A stretch of DNA of 64,000 bases from Planococcus kocurii (GTDB taxonomy: Bacteria > Bacillota > Bacilli > Bacillales_A > Planococcaceae): positions 1,232,501 through 1,296,500 of the forward strand of contig NZ_CP013661.2 of NCBI RefSeq assembly GCF_001465835.2, read 5' to 3'. Under the pieces are notes generated by a model. It made no database searches. It saw nothing but the letters and a program-made list of their open reading frames with translations, and was not told the origin of the DNA. Of the stretch, positions 29,302 through 38,506 are shown piece after piece. Made by a program: the position numbers and the translations under genes. Every line of letters starts with the position of its first letter. The first letter of the stretch is position 1.

Positions 29302-30564
29302 ATGAGTAAGAAAGCATTATTTATTTCGGATCATGGCGATCCATTAGCTGAACTCGGTGGCAAACAAGCGGGTGGCCAAAATAATTACGTAAAGCAATTA
29401 GCACTCGCATTAGAAAACAAAGGATGGCAAGTAGACGTCGCAACTCATTGGTGCGATTCTTCAGCACCTCAAATAGAAACGTTCGGGACAGCATGTCGAG
29501 TAATCAGACTGGAATCTGGACATAAAGGATTCGTGTCAAAAGATGAGATGTACACAATGCTTCCTGCCTTTTATGAAGAGCTAAAAAGCACAGTAAATCT
29601 GGAATCCTATGATATTGTCCATACTCATTATTGGTTATCTGGTTTAATCGGTAAAAAATTGAAGAAAGACTTTGGATTGCCTTATGTACACACCGCTCAC
29701 TCACTCGCATGGGCAAAAGAAAAAGCAACAGGAGTTCATGATCAGCGCCGGATAAATGCAGAAGGAGCTATTTTAAAAAATGCAGACTATGTACTTGCTA
29801 CTACTAATAACGAAAAACAATTGATCCAAACTTTTGTCAACTCTCCTTCTCCCATCAAAGTTATCCCCATCGGTGTAGACCGAGCATTTAAAGTACGTGG
29901 AAACCGATCACATTTACGCAAAAAATTCGGTTACCACAACCCTCTCTTTGTTTTTGCCGGAAGACTGGAAGTAACTAAAGGAATTTTTACGCTGCTAAAA
30001 GCTTTTCAATTACTAGTAGAAAAAACGGGTCCTACCGATACACCTTATTTGATTATTGCTGGTGGAGATGCTGAATCTATCGATTTGGAAACAAATTTAC
30101 CTAAAGACAAAAAACTGCGTGAAGCCGTTCGCGGGATTGAACATCGCATCGAGTTCTTAGGTTCGCAGTCTCAAGAAGAGCTGGCATTATTATTTAACTC
30201 AGCTACAGCTACAATTGTACCAAGCTTTTATGAATCATTCGGAATGGTCGCCGCAGAAGCCCAGGCCTGTGGCAGTCCCGTTATTGCTTCAGATATTGGC
30301 GGATTGAAAAACGTTGTTCAAGACGGTATTACCGGTCTGTTAGTCGAAACAAAAAATGAAATTGACTTGGCGATTGCGATGGAGGTCTTGTCAGCAAACG
30401 CATTATTAACTGAACGATTAAGTCGTCAAGCCGTGCAAATTGCGCGCAAAGATTTTGACTGGGACTCTATTTCCAAACGCATAAATACATTGTACGAGGT
30501 GATTATCGATGAACAGAGCAACGCATTTGTTGGCAACAGATTTAGACGGAACGCTCGTCGGTGA
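29302..30564 (+). CDS. Sucrose-phosphate synthase-like GT4 glycosyltransferase
   Basis: 420 residues. A GT-B, family GT4 enzyme. The N-terminus ISDHGDPLAELGGKQAGGQNNYV carries the sugar-phosphate loop typical of sucrose-phosphate synthases, and the nucleotide-sugar motif is PSFYESFGMVAAEAQACG (E-x7-E, about 310-325). SPS joins UDP- or ADP-glucose to fructose-6-phosphate. The next gene, overlapping by 56 bases, is an SPP-type phosphatase, which strongly supports the pair. An alternative product, such as another disaccharide or glucosylglycerol, cannot be excluded. Confidence 0.83.
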   Translation: MSKKALFISDHGDPLAELGGKQAGGQNNYVKQLALALENKGWQVDVATHWCDSSAPQIETFGTACRVIRLESGHKGFVSKDEMYTMLPAFYEELKSTVNLESYDIVHTHYWLSGLIGKKLKKDFGLPYVHTAHSLAWAKEKATGVHDQRRINAEGAILKNADYVLATTNNEKQLIQTFVNSPSPIKVIPIGVDRAFKVRGNRSHLRKKFGYHNPLFVFAGRLEVTKGIFTLLKAFQLLVEKTGPTDTPYLIIAGGDAESIDLETNLPKDKKLREAVRGIEHRIEFLGSQSQEELALLFNSATATIVPSFYESFGMVAAEAQACGSPVIASDIGGLKNVVQDGITGLLVETKNEIDLAIAMEVLSANALLTERLSRQAVQIARKDFDWDSISKRINTLYEVIIDEQSNAFVGNRFRRNARR

Positions 30565-31228
30565 TCGCAATAGTTTAAAAAAATTGTTGGATTTTTATAA
30601 TGCCCAAACTTATACAGTTTCGTTAATCTATATTACCGGGCGTCATTACCAATCTGCCCTATCTCTCATGACAGAACAAAATTTACCGGTTCCCCACGTG
30701 CTTATTACAGACGTGGGAACCGGCATTTACATAGGCGATTCATTAAAGCCAGACCTTGAATGGTCTGCATTCTTGGAAAAGTCTTGGATGCCCCAACAAA
30801 TAGATGCGATTGCAAGAGTGATTCCAGGTTTGGTTTCGCAAAATTTGCCAATTACTACACGCTGTTCTTACTTCGCTTCAGACTTAGCCATTGTAGAAGC
30901 TTTTCGTTCACAACTAAATAAAGCCGGCATTCCTCACAAGCTCATTTACAGTGGCGGTCGTGATGTCGATATCCTGCCATCCGGTAGCGGCAAAGGACAG
31001 GCTCTTCAATACATTTTGGATAAGTACAAGCTAAATACAGCTAAATTGTTAGTGGCCGGTGATTCTGGAAATGACGTAGAAATGTTGACACTGGGTTTTC
31101 CTTCAGTCATCGTTGGCAATGCACAGCCTGAACTACTCAAACAAACTGAGCACCCGTCTATTTACCGGGCCAAACAAGAATTTGCAGGCGGCATTCATGA
31201 AGCTTGGCGCTATTTTTATACAGATTGA
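30509..31228 (+). CDS. Sucrose-phosphate phosphatase-like HAD hydrolase
   Basis: 239 residues, HAD superfamily. The nucleophile motif LLATDLDGTLVGD (Asp11, Asp13) and VAGDSGNDVEML are characteristic of the SPP (S6PP) family; YITGRHYQSALSL is motif II. It overlaps the synthase gene by 56 bases, in another frame, so translation is coupled. It would remove the phosphate from sucrose-6-phosphate. Confidence 0.83.
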   Translation: MNRATHLLATDLDGTLVGDRNSLKKLLDFYNAQTYTVSLIYITGRHYQSALSLMTEQNLPVPHVLITDVGTGIYIGDSLKPDLEWSAFLEKSWMPQQIDAIARVIPGLVSQNLPITTRCSYFASDLAIVEAFRSQLNKAGIPHKLIYSGGRDVDILPSGSGKGQALQYILDKYKLNTAKLLVAGDSGNDVEMLTLGFPSVIVGNAQPELLKQTEHPSIYRAKQEFAGGIHEAWRYFYTD

Positions 31229-31410
31229 CCTTTTCCCTTTGAGCAGAAATTTGTTTGAAGGGGTTTTTTCTTCGAAATTTAAGGTTCTAGGGTAAAGGTT
31301 TGTTTTTTTACCTATATGGTTTATATTTAGTAGGAGATCATTTTGTAATCAGAAGGTTTGCCATATTTAAAGTCTGTGAATGTCAAACCACACAACAGGA
31401 GGAAATTGAG

Positions 31411-32241
31411 ATGAGCAAAGTTTCGAATTTACAAAAAGAGTCCTTGGCTATGCTAAAAGAAACAAGCCGGACCTTTTTCATCCCAATCAGCTTTTTAGAA
31501 CCTACGTTGAAGAAAACTGTTGGCTCAGCCTACCTTTGTATGCGCGCGATTGATGAAATTGAGGATCATCCCGAACTAGAAGATCAGATTAAAATTCAGT
31601 TACTGAGCACCATTCAACAAATGCTGGAAACAGATTTTAATGAGTCCAAATACTTGGAGCTTGTTGCTCCCTATGAAAATTTTCTTCCTCCCGTTACTAT
31701 GCGTTTAGCTGACTGGATTAGTGTTTGTCCTGAGGAGATACGAGGGAAAGTAATGGAATCTACAGCCATTATGGCTGGTGGCATGTCCAAATGGGTAGAA
31801 AAAGATTGGGTCATTAAAACAAAAGAAGATTTAGATGAGTATACGTACTATGTGGCTGGACTCGTTGGCACAATGCTTTCAGACATCTGGTACTGGCATG
31901 ACGGAACAATAACAGACCCAGATCACGCTATCGCTTTTGGCCGAGGATTACAGGCCGTCAACATGTTGCGAAATTACGATGAAGATTTCGAACGAGGTGT
32001 GACGTTTGTGCCGGAAGGTTGGACACGTGAAGACATGTTCAATTACGCCAAAAATAACTTGGCTAAAGCTGACCAGTATGTCAAACCCATAAAAAACAAG
32101 CGAATTCTCATGTTCTGCAAAGTTCCGTTAGCTTTAGCACATAGTACGCTAAAAGCGTTGAAGTCCGGAAAAGAAAAGATGAGCCGGATGGAAGTCGAAG
32201 GCATTGTAGAACAGTTAAAACAAGAAGAACATTTAAGCTAG
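31411..32241 (+). CDS. Squalene/phytoene synthase family protein
   Basis: 276 residues from the ATG at 31411, ten bases after AGGAGG. The head-to-head prenyl synthase fold is indicated by the first aspartate motif DEIED (48-52) and the second region LQAVNMLRNYDEDFERG (about 180-195). The family condenses two FPP or GGPP to squalene, dehydrosqualene or phytoene. No desaturase gene (crtN/crtI) is nearby, so the product is unclear. It follows the SPP gene by about 180 bases. Confidence 0.85.
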   Translation: MSKVSNLQKESLAMLKETSRTFFIPISFLEPTLKKTVGSAYLCMRAIDEIEDHPELEDQIKIQLLSTIQQMLETDFNESKYLELVAPYENFLPPVTMRLADWISVCPEEIRGKVMESTAIMAGGMSKWVEKDWVIKTKEDLDEYTYYVAGLVGTMLSDIWYWHDGTITDPDHAIAFGRGLQAVNMLRNYDEDFERGVTFVPEGWTREDMFNYAKNNLAKADQYVKPIKNKRILMFCKVPLALAHSTLKALKSGKEKMSRMEVEGIVEQLKQEEHLS

Positions 32242-32246
32242 CCTGC

Positions 32247-32281
32247 TCCAGCCTGCTGTTTCTAAAGAGGCTGGATTTTTT
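32247..32281 (+). terminator. Terminator after the phytoene synthase gene
   Basis: Stem TCCAGCCT/AGGCTGGA followed by T tract. Confidence 0.88.
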
Positions 32282-32394
32282 GAATCCGCGGCTATGGAAA
32301 AGCCTGTTTTTCTTTTAATTGCGTATTTTTAGACACAGGGATTAAAAAATTGTTGCATTTACTTGTGCAAGTTTTTAAAGTTAGGAGAATTCCA

Positions 32395-33849
32395 ATGACA
32401 GTAACCATTATTAGTGTTCTCACGGCAGCCATTTTTGTATTAAACATTATGCTTGCAGCAGCGCTCGTATTTCTTGAACGACGAGATGCCTCTTCTACAT
32501 GGGCTTGGCTACTGGTCTTATTTTTTATTCCGATTTTTGGTTTCTTCATTTATTTGTTTTTGGGCAGACGCTTGAGAAAAAAGACACTTTTCAAGTGGGA
32601 AGGCAACAAACGAATCGGTATCGAAAGCCTAATTGCTCATCAAATGAACGAATTGCACGATCACGAGTTTGAATTTAAAGATCCCAACACAAAAAAGTAT
32701 TCCGATTTAATTTACTTACATTTAAGAAATAATGGTGCTTTGCTGACTCAAGACAACAGTGTTCAAATTTTTAATGATGGTCGTGAAAAATTTGATTCAC
32801 TACTCAAGGACATCGCAACTGCCAAAAACCATATTCATATCCAATACTACATTTTCAGATTAGATGAACTAGGCACTCGGATTGTCGATGCTTTAACTGC
32901 TAAAGCAAAAGAAGGCGTGAAAGTGCGTTTACTTTATGACGATATGGGTTCACGTAGTTTAAGAAAACGGCATTTCAAAGAATTATTAGCAGCTGGAGGA
33001 GAAGTCGAAACTTTCTTCCCTTCAATTTTACCTATCATCAATCCGCGGTTAAATTATCGCAATCACCGAAAAATTGTCGTAATCGATGGCCAAGTTGGAT
33101 ATCTCGGTGGCTTTAACGTGGGCGATGAGTACATTGGATTAAGCCGAAAATTTGGGTACTGGCGTGACACTCATTTGCGTATTGAAGGCAGTGCCCTGCA
33201 TCCTTTGCAAACACGCTTTATCCGTGATTGGAATCAGGCATCTGTACATCATGACATTGCATACGATGAATTTTTCTTTCCTGTTAAACCAGCGCAAGGA
33301 AATACGTCTATGCAAATCGTTTCTAGTGGTCCTGACGAAGATTGGGAACAGATAAAAGACGGGTACGTAAAGTTAATCAACTTGGCTAAAGATTATGTTT
33401 ACGTACAAACACCTTATTTTATACCAGATGCTACTTTCTACGATGCGATTCGCATCGCAGCTTTATCAGGTATCGATGTCCGCATTATGATTCCAAATAA
33501 ACCAGATCATCCATTTGTTTACTGGGCAACTTACTCTTATGTTGGACAAATGCTAAGAGCTGGCGCACGTGTTTTCACTTACGACAATGGCTTTTTGCAT
33601 ACAAAAATGATTGTCACAGACAATAAGGCGTCTACTGTTGGCACCGCCAATATTGATGTCCGAAGCTTTAAATTGAATTTTGAAGTGAATGCTTTTATTT
33701 ACGACGAAAAGATATCGACTGACCTTGCGGAACTCTTCCATCGTGATATGAAGCTCTCGACTGAATTGACTTATGAAATGTATTTGGATCGTACACGAAT
33801 GATTAAAACCAAAGAATCGATTGCCCGCCTGTTAGCACCTATTTTATGA
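32395..33849 (+). CDS. cls: Cardiolipin synthase (PLD family)
   Basis: 484 residues from the ATG at 32395 (MTVTIISVLTAAIF) with AGGAG seven bases upstream. Two N-terminal membrane segments (about 1-60) are followed by two HKD phospholipase D motifs (NYRNHRKIVVIDG; FLHTKMIVTDNKASTVGTAN). It joins two phosphatidylglycerols into cardiolipin at the membrane, which fits an osmotic or envelope stress context. Confidence 0.94.
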   Translation: MTVTIISVLTAAIFVLNIMLAAALVFLERRDASSTWAWLLVLFFIPIFGFFIYLFLGRRLRKKTLFKWEGNKRIGIESLIAHQMNELHDHEFEFKDPNTKKYSDLIYLHLRNNGALLTQDNSVQIFNDGREKFDSLLKDIATAKNHIHIQYYIFRLDELGTRIVDALTAKAKEGVKVRLLYDDMGSRSLRKRHFKELLAAGGEVETFFPSILPIINPRLNYRNHRKIVVIDGQVGYLGGFNVGDEYIGLSRKFGYWRDTHLRIEGSALHPLQTRFIRDWNQASVHHDIAYDEFFFPVKPAQGNTSMQIVSSGPDEDWEQIKDGYVKLINLAKDYVYVQTPYFIPDATFYDAIRIAALSGIDVRIMIPNKPDHPFVYWATYSYVGQMLRAGARVFTYDNGFLHTKMIVTDNKASTVGTANIDVRSFKLNFEVNAFIYDEKISTDLAELFHRDMKLSTELTYEMYLDRTRMIKTKESIARLLAPIL

Positions 33850-33895
33850 TAAAAGTGATTCTTTTTATAACTTTTACGAATCTAAATTGGCTCAT

Positions 33896-33929
33896 AAAAA
33901 AACGTCTCCGAAAAAAGGAGACGTTTTTT
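33896..33929. terminator. Bidirectional terminator, cls / carboxypeptidase
   Basis: Stem AACGTCTCC/GGAGACGTT between A and T tracts, between convergent genes. Confidence 0.92.
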
Positions 33930-33935
33930 ACTTTC

Positions 33936-34733
33936 TTAAATCCCTAAATATTCTTCTAATGTAATGTCTTGTTGATAGATTTCAGTCGCAATGTCTTTAC
34001 CCACATATCGGAAATGCCAAGATTCATGCATATAGCCCGTGATGTGTTCGCTGCCTTCTGGATAGCGCAGAATAAATCCATACTGATGTGCGTTACTCGC
34101 TAGCCACTTGCCGCCTTCCGTATCACCAAACGATGCCGAAGCCCAGTGCTGTTCTTTTCCAGCTTCTCCAATATCAAACGTCAGACCTGTTTGATGCTCC
34201 GAATAGCCGGGACGTGCACTGTATCGATCTGCTGCTTGTTGACCATCCTTCGCTACATAGCTATCGTACAATTGCTTTTGTCGCGCAAAATCACGATATG
34301 TACTAAATCCGTGCAGATTGAGACCCGCTTCAGCCGCTGCTGCTTTCATTGTCTCAAAAGCCGATCGTGCTTCTGGTACTTCTCCAGGTGCATAAGTTTC
34401 GGGTAACGGATGCTGCTTGTTTGCCAATAGCACACCGTTAATAATGGTTGGCGCTTTCGGTAATTCAATGTCTTCTGGATAAATCGTAGCATCTGGCGCT
34501 TCTTCAGGTTTTTCAGGTTCAGTTGGTTTTGCAACTTCATCTTTCGGTGTTTCTACAGCAGACTCTTCCGTCGATACAGCGTCTGTCAATGCTTTCATGC
34601 TTTGCTCGACATCTAAGTCGTGCATATATAACCATACTGCCGCTAATGCAGCCATAATTGCTGACACACCAATCACCACCCATTTGATAGAGAACTTTTT
34701 ATTTTTTTGATTTACGCGATTGATAAATTTCAT
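33936..34733 (-). CDS. D-alanyl-D-alanine carboxypeptidase, VanY/LdcB-like (M15B)
   Basis: 265 residues. One N-terminal membrane anchor (WVVIGVSAIMAALAAVWLYM), a Glu/Pro-rich linker (about 60-95), and a zinc peptidase domain with SEHQTGLTFDIGE and WHFRYVG, the M15B metal and catalytic motifs. It trims peptidoglycan stem peptides outside the membrane. Confidence 0.92.
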   Translation of the reverse strand: MKFINRVNQKNKKFSIKWVVIGVSAIMAALAAVWLYMHDLDVEQSMKALTDAVSTEESAVETPKDEVAKPTEPEKPEEAPDATIYPEDIELPKAPTIINGVLLANKQHPLPETYAPGEVPEARSAFETMKAAAAEAGLNLHGFSTYRDFARQKQLYDSYVAKDGQQAADRYSARPGYSEHQTGLTFDIGEAGKEQHWASASFGDTEGGKWLASNAHQYGFILRYPEGSEHITGYMHESWHFRYVGKDIATEIYQQDITLEEYLGI

Positions 34734-35003
34734 ACTAAGCCTTCCTTCTGTCGATTTCTATTTTATTCTATCATTCTTACTGACGAAATTCTTCGTTAAC
34801 AAGTCGCTTTTTCTCTTTGTTTTTTAAAAATAACGATTTACTTCCAGAAGATGTGACAATGTCTTCTGAAAACTTTACTTTACTTGAGTTTTAAATGGAT
34901 TTATTAGACAAAAAAAGACCTCATTAATATCAACAAAAAGACCCCCTTAAGTTTTTACCTCTTTTCGAATAACTATTTATAAACACTTAAGGAGCTGGAA
35001 GCA

Positions 35004-35117
35004 TTGGATCAACTATCAGAACATGATATCCAGGCATTGATGAATCAATTAGATACACTACTTGAAGAACGCATGAAAGAAAAATATGATTATACAAAAA
35101 AAGCACAATCTCGTTAG
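35004..35117 (+). CDS. Small hypothetical protein (37 aa, TTG start)
   Basis: AAGGAG (34989-34994) is nine bases before a TTG at 35004. The frame MDQLSEHDIQALMNQLDTLL... ends at the TAG at 35117, directly in a strong terminator. The peptide is charged, predicted helical, with heptad-like leucines and a basic C-terminus (KKAQSR). I do not recognise it. The ribosome site, the in-frame stop at the terminator and isolation from other genes support a real short gene. Confidence 0.6.
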   Translation: MDQLSEHDIQALMNQLDTLLEERMKEKYDYTKKAQSR

Positions 35118-35136
35118 TGAGATTGTGCTTTTTTTA
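35096..35136. terminator. Bidirectional terminator at 35.1 kb
   Basis: Stem AAGCACAATCTC/GAGATTGTGCTT with T and A tracts on both sides. Confidence 0.92.
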
Positions 35137-35379
35137 TAATAAGATCGTCCCTAGAACGACAAAGAACAATAGGCCGAACACGACGGACATGCCAAGCATC
35201 CATTTAGCTTCCCGGTGCATTCCTTGCGCTTTCATATGACGATAGCGAAAGCTGTTTGTTAGAACGAAGAGCAAAGTCATGAACAGCACAGCTACTTCTA
35301 AATAGCCGAACAGGAGAAAAGTCAATGCCGTGACACTCAAAAGTCCAATTGCTATTCCTTGTACAAGTTTCATATTCAT
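35134..35379 (-). CDS. Small membrane protein of unknown function
   Basis: 81 residues from the ATG at 35379, with GGGAG eight bases upstream. Two membrane segments at about 8-40 and one at 62-80, separated by a basic loop (RYRHMKAQGMHREAK). Unrecognised. Its Shine-Dalgarno lies just past the terminator of yidC. Confidence 0.65.
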   Translation of the reverse strand: MNMKLVQGIAIGLLSVTALTFLLFGYLEVAVLFMTLLFVLTNSFRYRHMKAQGMHREAKWMLGMSVVFGLLFFVVLGTILL

Positions 35380-35392
35380 ATAAGTATCTCCC

Positions 35393-35423
35393 AAAAAAGA
35401 AAGCCGACAATAGTTGCCGGCTC
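35393..35423 (-). terminator. Terminator after yidC
   Basis: Minus-strand stem AGCCGGCAA/TTGTCGGCT (one G-T) with three-base loop and T tract. Confidence 0.85.
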
Positions 35424-35432
35424 TCTTTATTA

Positions 35433-36212
35433 TTATTTTTTCTCTTCTACTGCTTCCAGTGCTTTTTCTGGATGATTCGAGTAGAACTTACGACCAATAA
35501 AGGTTTGGATAATCAGGAGAATCCCGCCGACTGTCCAGTATACCGGTAAAGCTGCCATCGATGTGAATGAAATGAACATGATCATAATTGGAGAAATGTA
35601 GACGAACAATTTCATTTGTTTTTGTTGTTGTTCAGGCATAGTCCATAAAGATACTTTTGCCTGGAAGAAATAGACCGCTCCGGCAATCAAAGTCATAATA
35701 ACGTCCGGCGAACCTAGACTAAACCATAAGAATTCGTGGGCTTGAACATCCGGCGAATGCAGGATAGCAAAGTACAGACCCATGATGATTGGCATTTGGA
35801 TAACGACAGGCAAGCATCCCATGTTTAACGGGTTTACTTCGTGTTTTTTGTAAAGCCCCATCATTTCCTGTTGCAATTTCATCTGTTCTTCCTTGTCTTT
35901 CGTTTCTTTCAAGCGCTTTTGAATGTCTTCCATTTCAGGACGCATAGCATCCATTTTCACTTTCATTCCCTGCTGGCGTTTGTATGTCCGCAGCATAAAC
36001 GGCATTAATACTAAACGAATAATAACCGTAATCACAACAATTGCCAACCCGTAACTTCCACCAAACAAGTCACCCAAATAATTCAACGACACGTCAAACG
36101 GTTTAACAAAAACCGTATAAAACATACCTTCTTTGTTTTCTACCGCCGAACATCCACTCAATAAAACAACAGCGAACGCCATCATCATTAATAATGTAAT
36201 TTTCTTTTTCAA
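35433..36212 (-). CDS. yidC: YidC/OxaA membrane protein insertase (lipoprotein type)
   Basis: About 259 residues if started at the TTG at 36212 (MKKKITLLMMM); a GTG five codons earlier is also in frame, and GAAGGTGA favours the later start. Lipoprotein signal with lipobox LLSGC, then the 60KD_IMP domain with five membrane segments, including the hydrophilic-groove arginine region (VIIRLVLMPFMLRTYKRQQGM) and NMGCLPVVIQMPI. It inserts proteins into the membrane with or without SecYEG. Confidence 0.94.
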   Translation of the reverse strand: MKKKITLLMMMAFAVVLLSGCSAVENKEGMFYTVFVKPFDVSLNYLGDLFGGSYGLAIVVITVIIRLVLMPFMLRTYKRQQGMKVKMDAMRPEMEDIQKRLKETKDKEEQMKLQQEMMGLYKKHEVNPLNMGCLPVVIQMPIIMGLYFAILHSPDVQAHEFLWFSLGSPDVIMTLIAGAVYFFQAKVSLWTMPEQQQKQMKLFVYISPIMIMFISFTSMAALPVYWTVGGILLIIQTFIGRKFYSNHPEKALEAVEEKK

Positions 36213-36381
36213 ATTAGTCACCTTCACCTTTTTTAACTACCTTGAAGTATAACGATAAGCACAACAAAATTCAATCCATGAACAGAACACTCGTGTAATT
36301 TTTAATTTTTGTGACAAAATTACGGCATTCCATTTGCTAAATTCATTTTAATGGCAAGAAAAAAAGGAGAATTTCTTCTCC

Positions 36382-37167
36382 TTACTTGGCATTTGGCAAC
36401 GTATAGCGGAAATATGGAATGTGCTGGCTATCACGAAATTGCTTTGGTGTAACTTCCGTGTACTTCTTAAAAATTCGCGTGAAGTAACTTTGATTGCAAA
36501 AATGAAACTGCTTAGAAATTTCTGAAATGCCTTTATCGGAGTGACGAAGATAGTATTGAGACTCTTCTACACGACGAACGTTCAAATATTCAACTAGTGT
36601 AATACCCGCATGTTCTCTAAATATACGTGACAAATGGCTTGTTGAAATACTAAAGTGTTTGGCAATGTCTTCAACCGATAAATCGCGTTCTACTTCATCA
36701 TTAATGTAAATAACAACTTTGTTGACTGTTTGATGCCCAAAAGAAGGCTGTTTGCGCTCAGAGATAATGGATACAAAAAACTCAATTAACTCATCAGCTA
36801 CGAACATGAACTCTGAATCATTCATATGTTTGTCGACCAATTCCACACAGGCAGAGTTAAATGCAAATGCTTTTTTAGGCGGCACACGCATTTCATACAA
36901 TTTTCGTGCCATAACAGAAGACAGGATGATGTAATAATTACGGATCGATCGGATAATATCTTTTTCGGAACGAAGTGAAAGCATGTCAATTAATTCTCTT
37001 AATGTTTCTTTAGCACGCTCTTTTTCAAGGTGGTGAATTTCATACATTAGCTGTGTTTCAATCTCAAAAAATTTATCCAATCCATCAATTTGGTTTAAAC
37101 TTTCTGTTTCATTCATAAAGATCTTTGAAATAGTTTCTTGAATGGATGGTGCTGTGATAATATTCAT
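36382..37167 (-). CDS. AraC-family transcriptional regulator
   Basis: 261 residues. An N-terminal helical region (1-155) of unknown ligand, and a C-terminal AraC DNA-binding domain (about 158-255) with two helix-turn-helix units: SVEDIAKHFSISTSHLSRIFREH and GISEISKQFHFCNQSYFTRIFKKYTEVTPKQFR. There is no obvious neighbouring target operon. Confidence 0.9.
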   Translation of the reverse strand: MNIITAPSIQETISKIFMNETESLNQIDGLDKFFEIETQLMYEIHHLEKERAKETLRELIDMLSLRSEKDIIRSIRNYYIILSSVMARKLYEMRVPPKKAFAFNSACVELVDKHMNDSEFMFVADELIEFFVSIISERKQPSFGHQTVNKVVIYINDEVERDLSVEDIAKHFSISTSHLSRIFREHAGITLVEYLNVRRVEESQYYLRHSDKGISEISKQFHFCNQSYFTRIFKKYTEVTPKQFRDSQHIPYFRYTLPNAK

Positions 37168-37506
37168 CGTTTCCCCGTCTTTCTTTGTACAAGTTTTTGC
37201 GGCATTATCTCAACTATATACTGAAATAAACTAAAATAATAGAGTGAAGCTGCTATTTTTGTATTTTATTTATGTAATTTGCTCTATATGTGAATTCTTT
37301 CTCTTGTGCCTTCAGTAATGCTTTAATACAATTTTTATACTATATAAGACGATTTTACTCTTAATAAGTTTCATTTTTACTCACAAAACTTAATTTTAAC
37401 AGGAATCCAGAGTAATCTATAGAAATCAGACTTACTGTAAATTCCTGTGTGGTAGTCATATCTGTTGTGCCATTATATTTTAACTAGCAGAATACAAATT
37501 CCGCTG
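37168..37506. other. Gene-free AT-rich stretch upstream of the AraC gene
   Basis: 339 bases without a credible gene. It contains the leader and promoter region of the AraC-type gene and a 50-base imperfect palindrome at 37399-37448. Confidence 0.6.
37399..37448. repeat. Imperfect inverted repeat
   Basis: Outer arms ACAGGAAT (37399-37406) and ATTCCTGT (37441-37448) are perfect; inner arms AGTAA (37411-37415) and TTACT (37432-37436) also pair. There is no T tract, so it is not a classic terminator. It lies between the lipid kinase stop and the AraC gene start. Confidence 0.45.
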
Positions 37507-38403
37507 TTATTCATCCTCGTTTGGTGGAATTAACGCACGGATATGGCGCGGTAATACTTCAATGATAAATGGAGTTGCGCAGCCTTCATCTCCATCAATA
37601 TTACTAGATAACGGTTCATTTGTTTTAATCGATACTTTTGTTGTATGAATGACTTCTACTGCTGGATCTTCTTCTAACTTTCCTCTAAGTACTGAAGTTG
37701 CAATGCGGACAAAAGCTGGCAAAGCAGCATTTTTCACAATATATAGATGCAGTAGACCATCATCTGTTAAGGCGTCAGGCGCTAGTTTTTCAAATCCACC
37801 TACTGAATTCGTTAAAGCGACGAGCACTAATTTCGCTTCTCCAGACCATAGCCCATTATCATGTTCAACTTCGAAATAGGTTTCTGAGTCAGCCGCAATG
37901 GCCTTTACCCCTTCAATAAAATAGGCCAACGCCCCCAATTTGGTTTTTTTTGCTGGATCGATATCATAAGTGGACTCGGCAATGGCACCAATTGCCAGTA
38001 TATTCATAAAGAACTGTTCTCCGACTTTAGCAATATCTACACGCTTTTCGTAACCCGTTTTAAGCGCTTCAATAGCGGACGGTGGGTCCAAGGAAATTCC
38101 CAAAGCTCGCGCAAAATCGTTGACCGTACCAAGTGGAATCAGCGAAAAAAGTGGCTCATGAGACTGTTCAGCTATTCCTGATACCGCCTCGTTAATCGTA
38201 CCATCTCCGCCCATCGCCACGATGAAATCGTATTCTTTCTCACAGGCTTCTGCTGCAAAATGGGTAGCATCTTTTGCTTTTTTAGTTTCTCTTGTATCTA
38301 CTTCGTATCCCATTGAGACGAGTGTCTTTTCAACTTGGTCGCGGTATTCAGAAGCTTGTTCTTTTCCGGAAGATGGATTTAATATAAACATTGCTTTTTT
38401 CAT
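37507..38403 (-). CDS. YegS/DgkB-type lipid (diacylglycerol) kinase
   Basis: 298 residues from the second of two adjacent ATGs (38403), seven bases after GGAGG. NAD-kinase-like catalytic domain with FILNPSSGKE, the GGDGTINEAVSG motif (about residue 60-72) and PLGTVNDFARALGI. It phosphorylates diacylglycerol or a related lipid. It is divergent from the MFS gene. Confidence 0.92.
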   Translation of the reverse strand: MKKAMFILNPSSGKEQASEYRDQVEKTLVSMGYEVDTRETKKAKDATHFAAEACEKEYDFIVAMGGDGTINEAVSGIAEQSHEPLFSLIPLGTVNDFARALGISLDPPSAIEALKTGYEKRVDIAKVGEQFFMNILAIGAIAESTYDIDPAKKTKLGALAYFIEGVKAIAADSETYFEVEHDNGLWSGEAKLVLVALTNSVGGFEKLAPDALTDDGLLHLYIVKNAALPAFVRIATSVLRGKLEEDPAVEVIHTTKVSIKTNEPLSSNIDGDEGCATPFIIEVLPRHIRALIPPNEDE

Positions 38404-38506
38404 CATCAGACCTCCAATGGTATAATACACTTATAGTTGTCATGTGCCTTATGTCTGGGCAGACAAATTCTACAAACTGTAATTGTTAAGGAAAGTAGGA
38501 ACCGTC

